This document shows, piece by piece, positions 46,301 through 56,997 of a stretch of DNA of 64,000 nucleotides; within the stretch, counting starts at the first letter, position 1, and the number at the start of each line of letters is the position of its first letter. Position numbers and translations under genes: made by a program. The notes below the pieces were generated by a model, which was given only the letters and a program-made list of their open reading frames with translations, made no database searches and was not told where the DNA came from. The DNA is taken from positions 78,652,643-78,716,642 of the forward strand of contig CM049307.1 in NCBI GenBank assembly GCA_026874595.1, read 5' to 3'. The DNA comes from Sipunculus nudus (taxonomy: Eukaryota; Annelida; Sipuncula; Golfingiida; Sipunculidae).

Positions 46301-47776
46301 GATTGGTGAAAGGATACTGGAGGACATGGAGGGAAAATGCGTTTTGTAATACTCGTTCAAGAAAAAGGACCAAGTGGTCTCACTCAGCAACAGAACCTCT
46401 GTAAAGATAAAGGAAGATATGATCCATATAGATCCTCAGCTGCTATTTCAGAGTTTAGTCACCATTGGTACACGGAATGACAATCTTGTAGAGGTATTTC
46501 AGTATGAGCTATGTAGCTTCCCGACTGCACTCTTTGAGGATAAGTCTACAATGAAATTGGCTAATAAAGCATCTTTGGCCGATGCAATGTGAAAAATAAT
46601 GCCATCAGATGGTCCTGTGCCGACAGGGAATATCTTTTATATATTGGATGGCGGAGCATTGCTTAACAGAGTTCCATGGAAGCGTGATTCAACATATGAC
46701 GATATATGCCAGCAATATCTCAGATATGTGTCTGGTCACTATGGTCAATCAATTATTGTGTTTGACGGATATATGCATGGTCCAAGCACCAAGGACTCAA
46801 CGCAGCAGCGTAGAGCTGAAAAATGCTTTGGAAAAGCTGTTAAATTTTCAGGACCCATGGTTTTCACGGTGATTTTTTATCTAACATTTATCTGCTAAGT
46901 GAGAAATTGGAAAGACAAGGATGTCAAATAGTCTATGCCCGGGGAGATGCGGATCTGCTTATTGTTCAGACTACGCTTGTTGCGGCACAGAAAACCTCAA
47001 AACCTACTATTCTAGTGGCAGATGACAGATTCAAGAAGTTACAAAAAAGGCATCAAAATGCTGGAATATTGCTCTCCTTAGAAGTATTCTCAGTCCTGAC
47101 GTATGTCGTAATGCATTATTCATGCACGCTATTCTGGGGTGTGATACCACTTCACATATGTATGGACTAGGCAAAGGACTTGCTCTGAAGATGATGCATA
47201 CAAATCCAATTTCAAGAAACTAGCTGAGGCATTTTTCAAGCCAAACAATAAAAAACACGCTATAATAGCAGCTGGGGAGTCTGCTCTAGTTGAATTGTAT
47301 AAAGGAAAGCCAGGTGACAAACTTGATTCCCTTCGACTACAGCAGTTCCAGCAAAAAGTACGATATTGTACTTCGTTTGTGAATCCTCACGTCCTCCCCC
47401 CTACATCAGCAGCTGCAAAATATCACAGCATGCGGGTTTACCTGCAAGTTCAGCAGTGGATGGGGAATGCTAAGAAAATGAATGCAGAGGAATGGGGATG
47501 GTTCATTCAAAATGGCATGTACGCTCCGATATTGACAGACAGAGGTGCAGCCCCAGCTGAGCTTTTGGAAGTAGTCAGGTGCAACTGCAAATGGGTTGTA
47601 GTACAAAACAGTGTTCGTGCAGAAAATAAAATGAGCTAAAGTGCACAGGTGGCTGTGCACATCTACAGAGTCGTGCAGATATTTAAACAAAAGAGTCCCC
47701 GTGTGCCAAAATTGGGCTGGCGGCCCTATTGGATTCATCCAATTTAAGAACTGATCCACTCAATATATTTTCTTAG
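43364..47776 (+). pseudogene. Decayed zinc-finger / PIN-nuclease multi-domain gene, intronless
   Basis: About 4.4 kb of contiguous, intronless but frame-broken homology to a multi-copy family of uncharacterised invertebrate proteins, recalled from memory. Order: a zinc-finger-like region (CPLC...GQQVHRECRRVHCNPHYI, 43387-43565); a second Cys/His module (CLFC...ADSVYHQAC, ~43655-43858); a helical block (YLEQNDEEQ...GDKIIITEINGKPNVV); the core QYVADNVDHN and TLDGHNTFHGMG (~44662-44733); TFDQPLWWKS and a SFHTEM-type block (~45117-45210); a long conserved block (DRYWAGLSQDWLIEQVLMRS, RGRGMSELQRLV, 45930-46060). A FEN1/XPG-like PIN region follows (ILDGGALL 46643, VFDGY..GPSTKD..QRR ~46760, GDADLLIV ~46942, GCDTTSHMYGLGKG 47137), then TSAAAKYHSMRVYLQVQQW and a Cys-rich tail (CNCK, CSTKQCSCRK). 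In-frame TGAs (43570, 44285, 46590) and at least eight frame changes show decay. Function unknown; nuclease activity is inference. Confidence 0.8.
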
Positions 47777-48337
47777 ACTTTTAATATGTTCATCTGTATA
47801 TATTTCTGAACTGAATAACATAAAAATAAATTCTGTTGCGATTTGTGGTGGGTCATTCCATATATTGACTGGACTATTGTTCTGTTGCTAAGAATGTCAA
47901 CATGCAATACGTATCAATTTCCAAGGTTATATATGCATATCATTTTAGAAAAGTTAATATTACAAATTCCATATGCATAATTAAATTATACACCCACCAT
48001 TAATTGTAATATAAAAACATTACCTTTTTATAACCGTATTTCATGACGGGAATTATTTCAATAATAATATGAAGTACCAACCACTAAGTCTTCACTTTTT
48101 GGCCCGTGTCTGCAAGGCTTCTTGTTTGGCTTGGGGACTCTGTCGGCACACTGTTGAGCTTCAACTTTCTCAAACCTACAAGTGCTGGTTGCTGCTGACC
48201 CGCGTAGCTTCTGTTATCTGTCAGGAAATATAGCTAATGCGTTTGTTATATACACACAGATATTCAGTACAAATGCTAAAAACATCAGATATACACAAAT
48301 ATAAAAACAACATTCATGAAGAACTCCAGGCCCATAT
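47777..48337. other. Intergenic; possible minus-strand exon
   Basis: On the minus strand, AG near 48222 is followed by an open segment (QKLRGSAATSTCRFEKVEAQ..., ending TYYY-stop near 48065) that looks mildly protein-like. It is unrecognised and there is no second exon. Nothing else seen. Confidence 0.3.
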
Positions 48338-48495
48338 TGTTACGGGGTGACTTGAAAGCGGACCGAAATGTCTCGGCTGTGAAGCTTTCTTTTCTAGCGA
48401 AGCAGTTCAATCACCGGACATGTGCGCCACCGACATGGGTTCGAATCCCGGATCGGCCTATAAAATTTTCCCCTCAGCAATTTTTCATCGTAACA
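48338..48495 (+). repeat. tRNA-like short element with 7-bp inverted termini, copy 2
   Basis: A 158-bp copy running from TGTTACG to CGTAACA. The B-box-like 'gggttcgaatcccgg' is at about 48437-48451, with an A-box-like stretch around 'tagcgaagcagttcaa'. Same orientation as the copy 120 bp downstream. Confidence 0.75.
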
Positions 48496-48616
48496 AAATG
48501 GGGGCTCGTCCAACATGAATGTAAACTTTGTGGCCCAGGGACTGAGCTCACCAAAGTGTGACTCCGGGGATAATAAGTCTTTTTTTCTTATAGCAGAACG
48601 CTCTTAAGATGGGGTG

Positions 48617-48772
48617 TGTCACGGGGTGACATAACAGCGGACGGAAATATCTCGCTAGTGAAGCTTGCCTTTCTAGCGAAGCGGCTCGAACGCCGGATAT
48701 GTGCGTCACCGACATGGGCTCGAATCCCGGATCGGCCTAGAATTTTCCCCTCAGCAATAAGTCTTCGTAACA
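48617..48772 (+). repeat. tRNA-like short element with 7-bp inverted termini, copy 3
   Basis: A 156-bp copy from TGTCACG to CGTAACA, with 'gggctcgaatcccgg' in the B-box position. It keeps both ends and nearly the same length as the other two copies. Confidence 0.75.
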
Positions 48773-49661
48773 ATAAAGTATTAAGTAAACCTCTAAAACC
48801 TTGATAAGATATTCTTTATTACAAGATAACTAACAAACTAGTGTAAATGTTTTTGATAGATTGATGTGTCGACTGCAGATGATTAGGATCTTTAGTCTGC
48901 GCAACTAACATTGTAAGCTGCCTAGACAGTCCACAGTCAAGACCTTTATATTATAAGCAATTGTGTTGTCTATTAATATATAGACACTTTTAGGTTTTCG
49001 TCTGTCAGTTACATTATTGATATTAAAGACCTTGGACGCATACAACTTATTTTAATGTACAAAATATAAAGTACAAGATTTTTATTACTATTTGGTGCCA
49101 TTTGGGCCTGGTGAAAATACTCAGATAAATAATGGCTGGCGTAAAAATGGCCGGGTGAACAGTTGCTAAAAAAAAAGTAACACGCGGTTAGATTTACAAC
49201 TTGGATATTGAAAACATCAGAATGCAGCATTACATTGCATGTAATATAAACCAAACAGTAGTACCCTTACCCTTAGGAAAATGTGGATTATATTTTTTAA
49301 AAAATCCCCTTCGTCTCTCAAATATCTCCCTTACCCTATAGATAACAAATCCTTGATAAATGTATGAGCACATTGGTTTGTTTGTTTACAATGTTTTTGC
49401 TTCTCTGGTTGGCCTCCGGCCATTATGTGATGGAGCATAAAAAACGTCCCATTGTTTGATTTTTAAGTATGTTATTCATATTCTCCAAAAAAGTTGAAAG
49501 TACTACATGGTCATTTTTTCATCTGTTGCCACTTGTGTGAATAGTCTCAATTATTCATCCAAATAAACTCGGGGCTCTTCGCCCTTTGCGTAGTTTGTAG
49601 GACTTTGTAGACGTGCGAACTGTGCGACAATAGCAAATGATATTGCACGATTATTAATGAA
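48773..49661. other. Intergenic, no gene seen
   Basis: AT-rich sequence without a recognised family on either strand. Confidence 0.4.
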
Positions 49662-49676
49662 AGTATTTATCATAAT

Positions 49677-50500
49677 GTGATTGATGTTAACACGGACACT
49701 GATGAAAAATCGCCTTCTTATAAAAAAACATGTTCATTTAGTCCAAGGAAATTTTCCAAACGTCTCTCCATGCATGTCAGCAGTCGTAGGGACGCTGTGC
49801 TATATGACAAACCAACTACGATGAAAAATGGATTACAGGTAACTTGTGAAGCTCTGAACATAACATTTTTCTCACCAGTCCGAGTTTCAGGAACCAGATG
49901 GACTGAACACAGAAGTGATGCTTTAAATATTGTGAAGATGAGGCAAACTTTTGTAGCCCACTGTAATCAGGAGATTGTATCTCACAGAAACACATGAGCA
50001 GAAATTCTTGGGAGATGTGCAAACATATACAAGTTATTCACAAGCAGGAAGATTCTGTCTTTATGCAAGGTCCTTGATGACATATCTGAGATGCTAATGG
50101 CAGTCACCCTTGCATTACAGTACAATATTTTTGCCATATCTGCATGACTGAGCAAAATCACATCAATTGTGGGAAGTCTGAGAGGTTATTCAGTGACTGG
50201 GAAGTAAGAAGAAACCAAACAGCAGTTGGGACTGAAGGAAGGTACACAAAGGCGAGGCTCTGTCAGGTGGAGATGAGTCAGCAGAGAACAATGTGTCGCA
50301 GGACCTGATTCATAGGCAGCTGTGTTGATTCCATAACTACCAGGCGCTTTTCAAAGCTAGATTTCCTTGACATTTCTAAATATGCAAGTGTGCTGGACCA
50401 AACAACGTGGCCAAAGACAACCAGATCAAATATGTTTTGTTTGTCCGCACTGCTGATGCTGAGAACGGATTCAGTATATAATGAAGAATGTTAAAACAGA
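49677..50500 (+). pseudogene. hAT-type transposase remnant
   Basis: Fragments of a hAT (hobo/Ac/Tam3) transposase of the kind found in C17orf113/ZNF862-like proteins. RVSGTRWTEHRSDALN matches the conserved GTRW segment of the RNase H-like domain. It is followed, after a stop at 49995, by AEILGRCANIYKLFTSRKIL and SLCKVLDDISEMLMAVTLAL, a helical insert region. Further on (about 50340-50440), FSKLDFLDISKYASVL and TTWPK resemble the hAT C-terminal 'FD..TWP' block. Several stops and frame changes interrupt it, so it is dead. Its DNA-binding N-terminus and terminal inverted repeats were not identified. Confidence 0.6.
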
Positions 50501-50715
50501 ATGGAGGGAAAGTCTGAAGCCTTGCACACTGAGAGACTGTGTATAATTGTAATATACATTTTCTCATCAAATAAAGTCCATGAGCTATACGTTAAAGCAT
50601 GCGCATTATAATGATCGTAATTTTTGTAATGATTGTGTATTGTTTGTTCAAATGAGCCTGTATTGCGGATATTGTTTATAAATAAGCTATAAGGCAAAAC
50701 AATTAAAAATTTAAG

Positions 50716-53700
50716 GTATGGTTCTCAGGCACCGCCCACGTCAATTTTAACCCCCAGCATCAAAACTTTTGCTTTTTATCTCTCAGGAATATAAACTAGA
50801 CGATCATAGGTCGAACGCTTGCCGGAAATTGAAATGATAGACAGACGGACAGATAGAAGATACTGTCGGTTAACTATCAATGGAATGATTCTCAGGGCCA
50901 TTGCTGAGAAGTTGTGCCCCGTAGAATGACATATCAGACAAAAGAACAAGCAAGCAGACAAAGCTGAAAACAAATGACGAACAGACAGACATACTGACAA
51001 TGTGAGACAAGATTGACACCAAGTGACTTTACCAAGTTATGGAGAAGAAGCATAGGAAGAAAATAAGTTATAATTTGTGTAATAGCGGTTTGTAGTTTTG
51101 GAGATATGGCAAAATAATATTATATTGGGGATGTTCGACTGCAGCGCCCTCCAGCAGATATATCCTGAAGACGACAAATACGTTTCGTGATATTAGTGTA
51201 TGACATAAGATGTCCCAGTTTTAAAAGGATTCCTCCAAATCTCTGGCCTATTGAATGCCAAATAAGAGATGCAAGCACCAGCAAGCAGGTGAATTTGAGG
51301 AAAACTGACAAACAGACAGACATACTATCAAAGTGACACAAGAATGAGATCCAGAGGAAAAAAATAAGCCATAGTTTCTGTAACTGAGGTTCATAGTTAT
51401 TGAGATATGGCTAAAAAAATGATATGTAAGTTAGGGTCGAGTGCAGCGTCCCCTAGCGGCAATATCCGGGAAATGAGAAATACGTTTCGAGATATTAGTG
51501 TAAAACATAATATGTACTAGTTCCAAAAGGATTCTTTGAAAACTGTGGCATGTAGAATGCTATATGTGAGAGGCAAGAACCAGCAAGCAGGCGAATTTGA
51601 GGACAACTGACAAACAGACAGACATACTGACAAAGGGACACAAGAATGAGACCAGATGACTTACTCTGGTTATGGAAAAGACCAAGAGGAAGAAAATATG
51701 CCATAGTTTCTGTAATTGAGGTTTATAGCTATGGAGATATGGCCAAAGAATGATATGTTTTGGAGAGTCGTGTGCAGCGCCCCCTAGAAGCCATATCCGT
51801 AAAATAAAAAATATGTTTCGAGATATAAGTGTAAAACATAATATTTCCTAGTTCCAAAAGGATTCTTAGAAAACTGTGGCATGTAGAATGCTATATGTGA
51901 GAGGTAAGAACCAGCAAGCAGGCGAATTAGAGGACAATTGACAAACAGACAGACATACTGACAAAGTGACACAAGAATGAGACCAGATGACTTACTCTGG
52001 TTATGGAAAAGACCAAGAGGAAGAAAATATGCCATAGTTTCTGTAATTGAGGTTTACAGCTATGGAGATATGGCCAAAGAATGATATGTTGGGGAGGGTC
52101 GTGTGCAGCGCCCCCTAGAGGCCATATCCGTAAAATAAAAAATAAGTTTCTACACACCAGAAGACAGGCCTTCGAATGACGATAAAAATGAGCTATATTG
52201 AAGTAGATACAACTAAAAGTAACACAGATATGAAGAAGAAACCGTTTTGTATTCTTTTGATAACCTTGACCTTGACCTTTGATCTATATTGAACAAAAAC
52301 AATAGGCTCTTGTCATTTTAAATTTTCTTTCTACTGTGTAAGTTTGAAAGCGATTGCTGCAAAGTTGCGACCTGTAGAGAAGGAACCGACAAACAGACAG
52401 ACAAGATGACCAGAAGTCACGCGCTTGCCGGAAGTCGCAATGACAGACAGAGGGACAGACAGAGCAATCCGTTCGTTTTCTATCAATTGAGTGACTTTCA
52501 GAGGGATTGTTAAAAATTTGAGCCAGCTGAACAACATATATCACACAAAAGAACATGAAGCAGACATAACTGACAACAACCGAATAATTTGAGATCAACT
52601 AACAAACAGACAGACATACTGACATAATGACACAAAATTTAGACCAGATGACTTAACCAGGTTATGGATAAGACTCAGAGGAAAAAATAAGCTTTAGGTT
52701 TTTGTAACTGAGGTTTATAGTTTTGAAGTCCAAAAATTAAATATATGGGAAGTCGTGTGCAGCGCCCCTTTGCGGCATTATCCGAAAAAATGAAGAATTG
52801 TTTCAAGATATTAGTATAACACATAACATGTACCAGTTTCAAAAGGATTCCTTCAAAACTGTGAGCTGTAGAATGCTATATGTAAGACACAAGAATAAGC
52901 AAACAGGCGAATTTCACGACCAGTGACAAACAGACATACATACATACAAAGTTACACAAGAATGAGACCACATGACTTGCTAAGGTTATGAGGAAGACCA
53001 AGAGAAAGAAGGTCTGAAGTCATATTTTCTTTAATTGAGAATTTTAGTTATGGATATATGGCTAAAAATGATATGTTGGGGAGGGTCATGTGCAGCGTCC
53101 CCTAGCGGCTATATTCGGAAAGTGAAAATTTTGTTTCGAGATATTTGTGAAAGACGTAACATGTACCAGTTTTAACAGAATTTTTCCAAAACTGTGGCGT
53201 GTAGAGTGCTATATTACCGAAAACCAGCAAGCAGGCGAATTTGAGGACAACTGACAAACAGACAGATGACTTTCCCAGATTATCGAAAAGACCCAGAGAA
53301 AGAAACCAAGCTATAGTTTCTGTAACTGAGGTTTATCATTTTGGAGATATGTCCAAAAAGTGATATGTTCGGGAGGTTCAAGTGCTCCATCCTCTAGCGG
53401 CCATATCCGGAAACTGAAAAATCCATTTCAAAATATTAATGTCAGATATAAGATATATTAGTTTCGAAATGATTCTTGCATAATAGTTTATCACTAAGTG
53501 ATATCTCGAAATACCTCGTTTAACGAGATATTGGAGACTTTAATATAATGGTTACGGCCAATTTTAAGTCAGCTACACACGAGAAGAAAGGCCTTGGAAT
53601 GACAATTAAAATGAGATACAGTTGAAGTAGATACGACTAAAGGTGACAAAGATATGAAATAAAAACCGTTTTGCAAACTTTTGATGACTTTGACCTTGAC

Positions 53701-54037
53701 CTTTGATCTATATTGGCCAAAGAACTAGGTTCCTGTCATTTTAAATTTTCCATCAACTGTGTAAGTTTGAAAGCGATTGCTGCAAAATTTGCGACCTGTA
53801 GAGAAGGAACAGACAAACAGACATCCGCGACTGACCAACCAGCTTGCCTAAATCGGAGATTTCCGGCAAGCAGTAATACAATTCATGTATGGCTTTTACC
53901 TGTTAGCAAAATAAATTGTTATTTTCATGCTTTTTCCTGATCATATGACATTTTTATCGAAACATTCAAAATAAGGTGAAAAATAAAATACCACCCGTCC
54001 GCACTAATTTCTGAAAAAAAGTGCCTGAGAACCATAC
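50716..54037. mobile_element. Inverted-repeat-bounded element carrying a ~330-bp satellite array
   Basis: A 3.3-kb unit whose ends are a perfect 17-bp inverted repeat: GTATGGTTCTCAGGCAC at 50716-50732 and its reverse complement at 54021-54037. Inside, 'gtgcagcgccccctagnggccatatccg' recurs near 51143, 51442, 51773, 52106, 52757, 53090 and 53390 (steps of about 300-333 bp, one double step), each followed by 'tttcgagatatnagtg' and 'caaacagacagacatactgac'. Two longer spacers (about 52140-52400 and 53570-53830) share another block with 'cttgaccttgacctttgatc'. No transposase is encoded, so it would be non-autonomous. It lies beyond exon 2 of the GST gene, probably in its next intron. Confidence 0.75.
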
Positions 54038-54721
54038 ACTTTTTTTTGCCTGATGTATAAATCATGACGTGCCAACTGGTCTTAACATCCACTCTCAGTT
54101 TACGCCGACAGATGTCGCTAGTGTATCCTTTAGGTCTAGTTTATGAAAATAGTCACTGTGAGACCAGGATTGGTTTTCAATAATAAGCAGTTTTTAAGCA
54201 CCTGTTTTATGTAAATATAATTTAATGTAATTTCATTTACTGAATTCATAACCGTAAGTATGAATTAAGCATTCTTGGATTACCCTTTAAGCTTAAAATA
54301 TAATTTTACAGGACACATTTTGAAAATGATGTATTTTCTGGCTTTAGGACTGGGTTCTAACTCATTTGCACACATTTGTATACATAACCTTCTCGTAATA
54401 TACAACTAAAAGCGTATTTGATTCATGTACTGAAATTCAGTATAAGACTATTTTTAACTTGTTATAGCCTTTCCGTGCCAGAGAGAATTCATAGACACAT
54501 GCGTATATTATGTGCAAGCAAATGTCTTTATATATGCTTTTATTGGAAACTGTTATAAAAGTCCGGTGTTAATCTCACAATCTAGAAATTCTTCCGCATA
54601 CATATCTCTATTGGTATCGCTTGCGCATGGGATAAAATATTTTCCTGCATACCTGGTTCTAGCCACAGGATACAATTACGATTTTTTATGGAAAATGAAT
54701 TCAAATGAACGCGACATTTAC
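54038..54721 (-). other. Probable intron of the GST gene, no exon seen
   Basis: No third GST exon was found on the minus strand here or in the repeat-filled sequence to its left. It may lie further left or be missing. Confidence 0.4.
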
Positions 54722-56997
54722 CTAAATTTATGGCCAGGTAACGAGTAAAGGCATTACTCTGGAACATCTTTACCGCGTCAATCTCCAAAACTGGCATCTT
54801 CCCGAAAGGAATGGCTGTAATATAAAAATACCATAGTGCACCTTGTCTTTCATTACTGCCACCTATCGGTCTTCGAAGGCAGTAAAATCAGTCCGATAAG
54901 TTTTTTAGTTTTATAAAATGTTAATACAGTAGAACCTCGAATATCCGAGTAGTTGTGGGGCATAAAAATTGTTCGGATATTTGAGGCTACGGAAATGTGA
55001 GGCACACGATTTATTTCGATAAGTATACTATCAATACAGGTATATACACGTGAGCATATCAAGGTCCAATATGCATATAAATATTAATCTGATCCACCCA
55101 GTAACGTTATCTCATCAGAAGTTTTTTTTTAAATATTATTTTCATCAAAAAAGCTAAGCATTTAAAATCATTGTAATCTATTTTAATGAAAATTAGCAAC
55201 ATTCTGTATATGTATACAGTTTACAAGGGAAGCGTTTACATCCAATGAACTGACGATTTTCGCTTAAAGCCGGCATAACGAATGTTTGCACACGTTACGC
55301 TCGTTATTGGCCAACTAGTGTTGGCTAACTCGATTTAAATTTCGGAAAAAAAAAGAATTTTGGGAAAAAAACGAGATACGGAAATTCGAGGTTCCACTTC
55401 TGCTTCCACTACTACTGCTTCTACTACTTCTACCACAACTACTACTAATAGTGAGTATAATAATGATAATAAACTGTGAATATTAACTTCTTAACGATAA
55501 ATGAAATTTAAAATGAAAGAAACAAATTTTATTAACAATGTATCAACATTTGAGTGAATGTCTATAAAGAATGTCCACAAAAACCGTATTACTAAGACAG
55601 ATCTATTCTTTAAATCATTTATTGATTCAGGGGCTAAACATAGGGGCTGCCCCCCTCCCCCGAAAATAAAGACACTGGATATCAGGAATCGTCCATTCCA
55701 AACTAATGACCAATCAGTAGATTGTAACATGGAGATTACAGACTGGAGTATCAAATGTCAGAAGCCTCGAGTGTCAGTCGTGCGCTAATTGCAATTAAGA
55801 CCTAAAAAGCCCTATTAAGACCTAATAAACTCTATTGTGCGCCTATTGTGCCACGGTGTCAGGGGCAGCGGCGGCACGACCTTTGGTAAAGCGAGTCTGC
55901 TAGATGTTACTTCCGCGGTCCGCTGTAGCTCGCTGAAGCGGAGAGCGATATATCCAGTAACTGAGCGGTATATCACTGAAATAACATTAACGGGAATTAT
56001 GATTGTGCAAATGGTTTGTCTTGTCAAGAATTATGCGTTACAAATATATCTAGAGAGGTCTCGTGTTGAGGAATCACTGGATCGATTTTAGGATAGATGC
56101 GGTCACTCTGCATCAACTTCTGCCGTGATTCATGACGGACGACTGGTAAAAGTAAACCTTACTTTCCCTGAATAAATTCGGAATTATAAAAATTTACATC
56201 AGTTCTCACACTTCTGACATATTTTAATAATTAACCTTGTATTATAGTATTCCGTCGCTAACTAAATATTTTGACGTTTATGACCGGATGACTTTCATTC
56301 TGATGGATAACAAGAGCCATCGCCCGCTCTGTCGCTGACGGCGTTGGTATCGTATTATCGCCAATGTTTACCGCAGCCGGGAATTAACGAGATGTTCCGA
56401 AGCCACGCCGAAGGGGGGTCTCCCGCGCTGTATCAAGTAGCGCTGGGCTTATCAGCGGCATCTCTATGTGCCTTTGAGCAGCGAGTTTTATGACCCCCGT
56501 CAGCAACATTCGACACGGCCAGACTCACACTTGATACTTCAGTCTGTAATATCCTAGACTGTAAAAACTGAAATTTTTACACTCGTTCTCAATTGTCATT
56601 TATTATTTTCAACATCTGTATTTTTGTTTTGATTATTAAAAATGTCACAATAATATTGCAGTTCTATATACCGGTATATATACATTGGGGTACAAGTGTA
56701 TAGGTATGCCTGCAGCCACCGCCCCTTCCCTTTCGGTAAATCCTGGCTACGCCCGTGTAATTCATATAAACAAAATAATATGCACAGTTGGACATTGAAA
56801 GAAGAGATGTGAATGGTTTGCAATTTTCTTGTCGAATTACTGATGACCTCACTCACTTTGTTTAAGTTTAGTCCAATCCGACTCATCTAGCCGGTAATCC
56901 TCGAACTCTTGTCCCGCCATTGACAGCAACATGCGCGCCACCTCGCCTCGCGCCGTGGCATTAAAATATGTAAATTTATATGACGTCATCACTGCAC
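54722..56997 (-). CDS. Sigma-class glutathione S-transferase, first two coding exons
   Basis: Cytosolic enzyme that conjugates glutathione to electrophiles or isomerises prostaglandins; in molluscs the same class gave rise to S-crystallins. The exon 56997-56857 begins after a CACTACAG acceptor with eight untranslated bases and ATG at 56989. It encodes MTSYKFTYFN...ARGEVARMLL with the catalytic Tyr (residue 8), and ends at a GTGAGT donor in phase 1. The exon 54814-54722 begins after TTACAG. It encodes TIPFGKMPVLEID (the cis-Pro of the thioredoxin fold) and FQSNAFTRYLAINLG (the Gln-Ser glutathione contact), and ends at G|GTAAAT in phase 1. The phases agree and the join reads smoothly. This covers about 75 of ~205 residues; the helical C-terminal domain is not found in the window. 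Class assignment is confident, completeness is not. Confidence 0.85.
54927..55402. mobile_element. pogo/Tigger-like MITE
   Basis: Begins CAGTAGAACCTCGAATATCC after a TA and ends with the near-inverted 'ggaaattcgaggttccacttctg'. The CAGTxGAACCTCG-type terminus is characteristic of pogo/Tigger elements, which duplicate TA. At ~476 bp without a reading frame it is non-autonomous. The 3' TA is not intact. It lies in the intron between the two GST coding exons. Confidence 0.7.
55403..56856. other. GST intron with repeat fragments
   Basis: Holds a (CTA/CTT)n trinucleotide patch (55398-55447), a C-rich repeat fragment near 55640-55665, another near 56712-56760 ('cttccctttcggtaaatcctgg...acgcccgtg'), and a more GC-rich stretch at about 56290-56510 with no recognised gene. 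Confidence 0.45.

Noticed and set aside
48437-48451. Possible tRNA gene from the GGTTCGAATCCCGG match
   Set aside because: No full cloverleaf with acceptor pairing could be drawn, and the same block recurs in three repeat copies; it is a tRNA-like part of a short element.
50716-54037. CRISPR-like regular array
   Set aside because: Units are ~330 bp and diverged, with no short identical repeats or unique spacers, and the genome is eukaryotic.
56290-56510. GC-richer stretch resembling coding or bacterial DNA
   Set aside because: No frame longer than about 60 codons and no recognisable motif on either strand; it lies in a GST intron full of repeat fragments.
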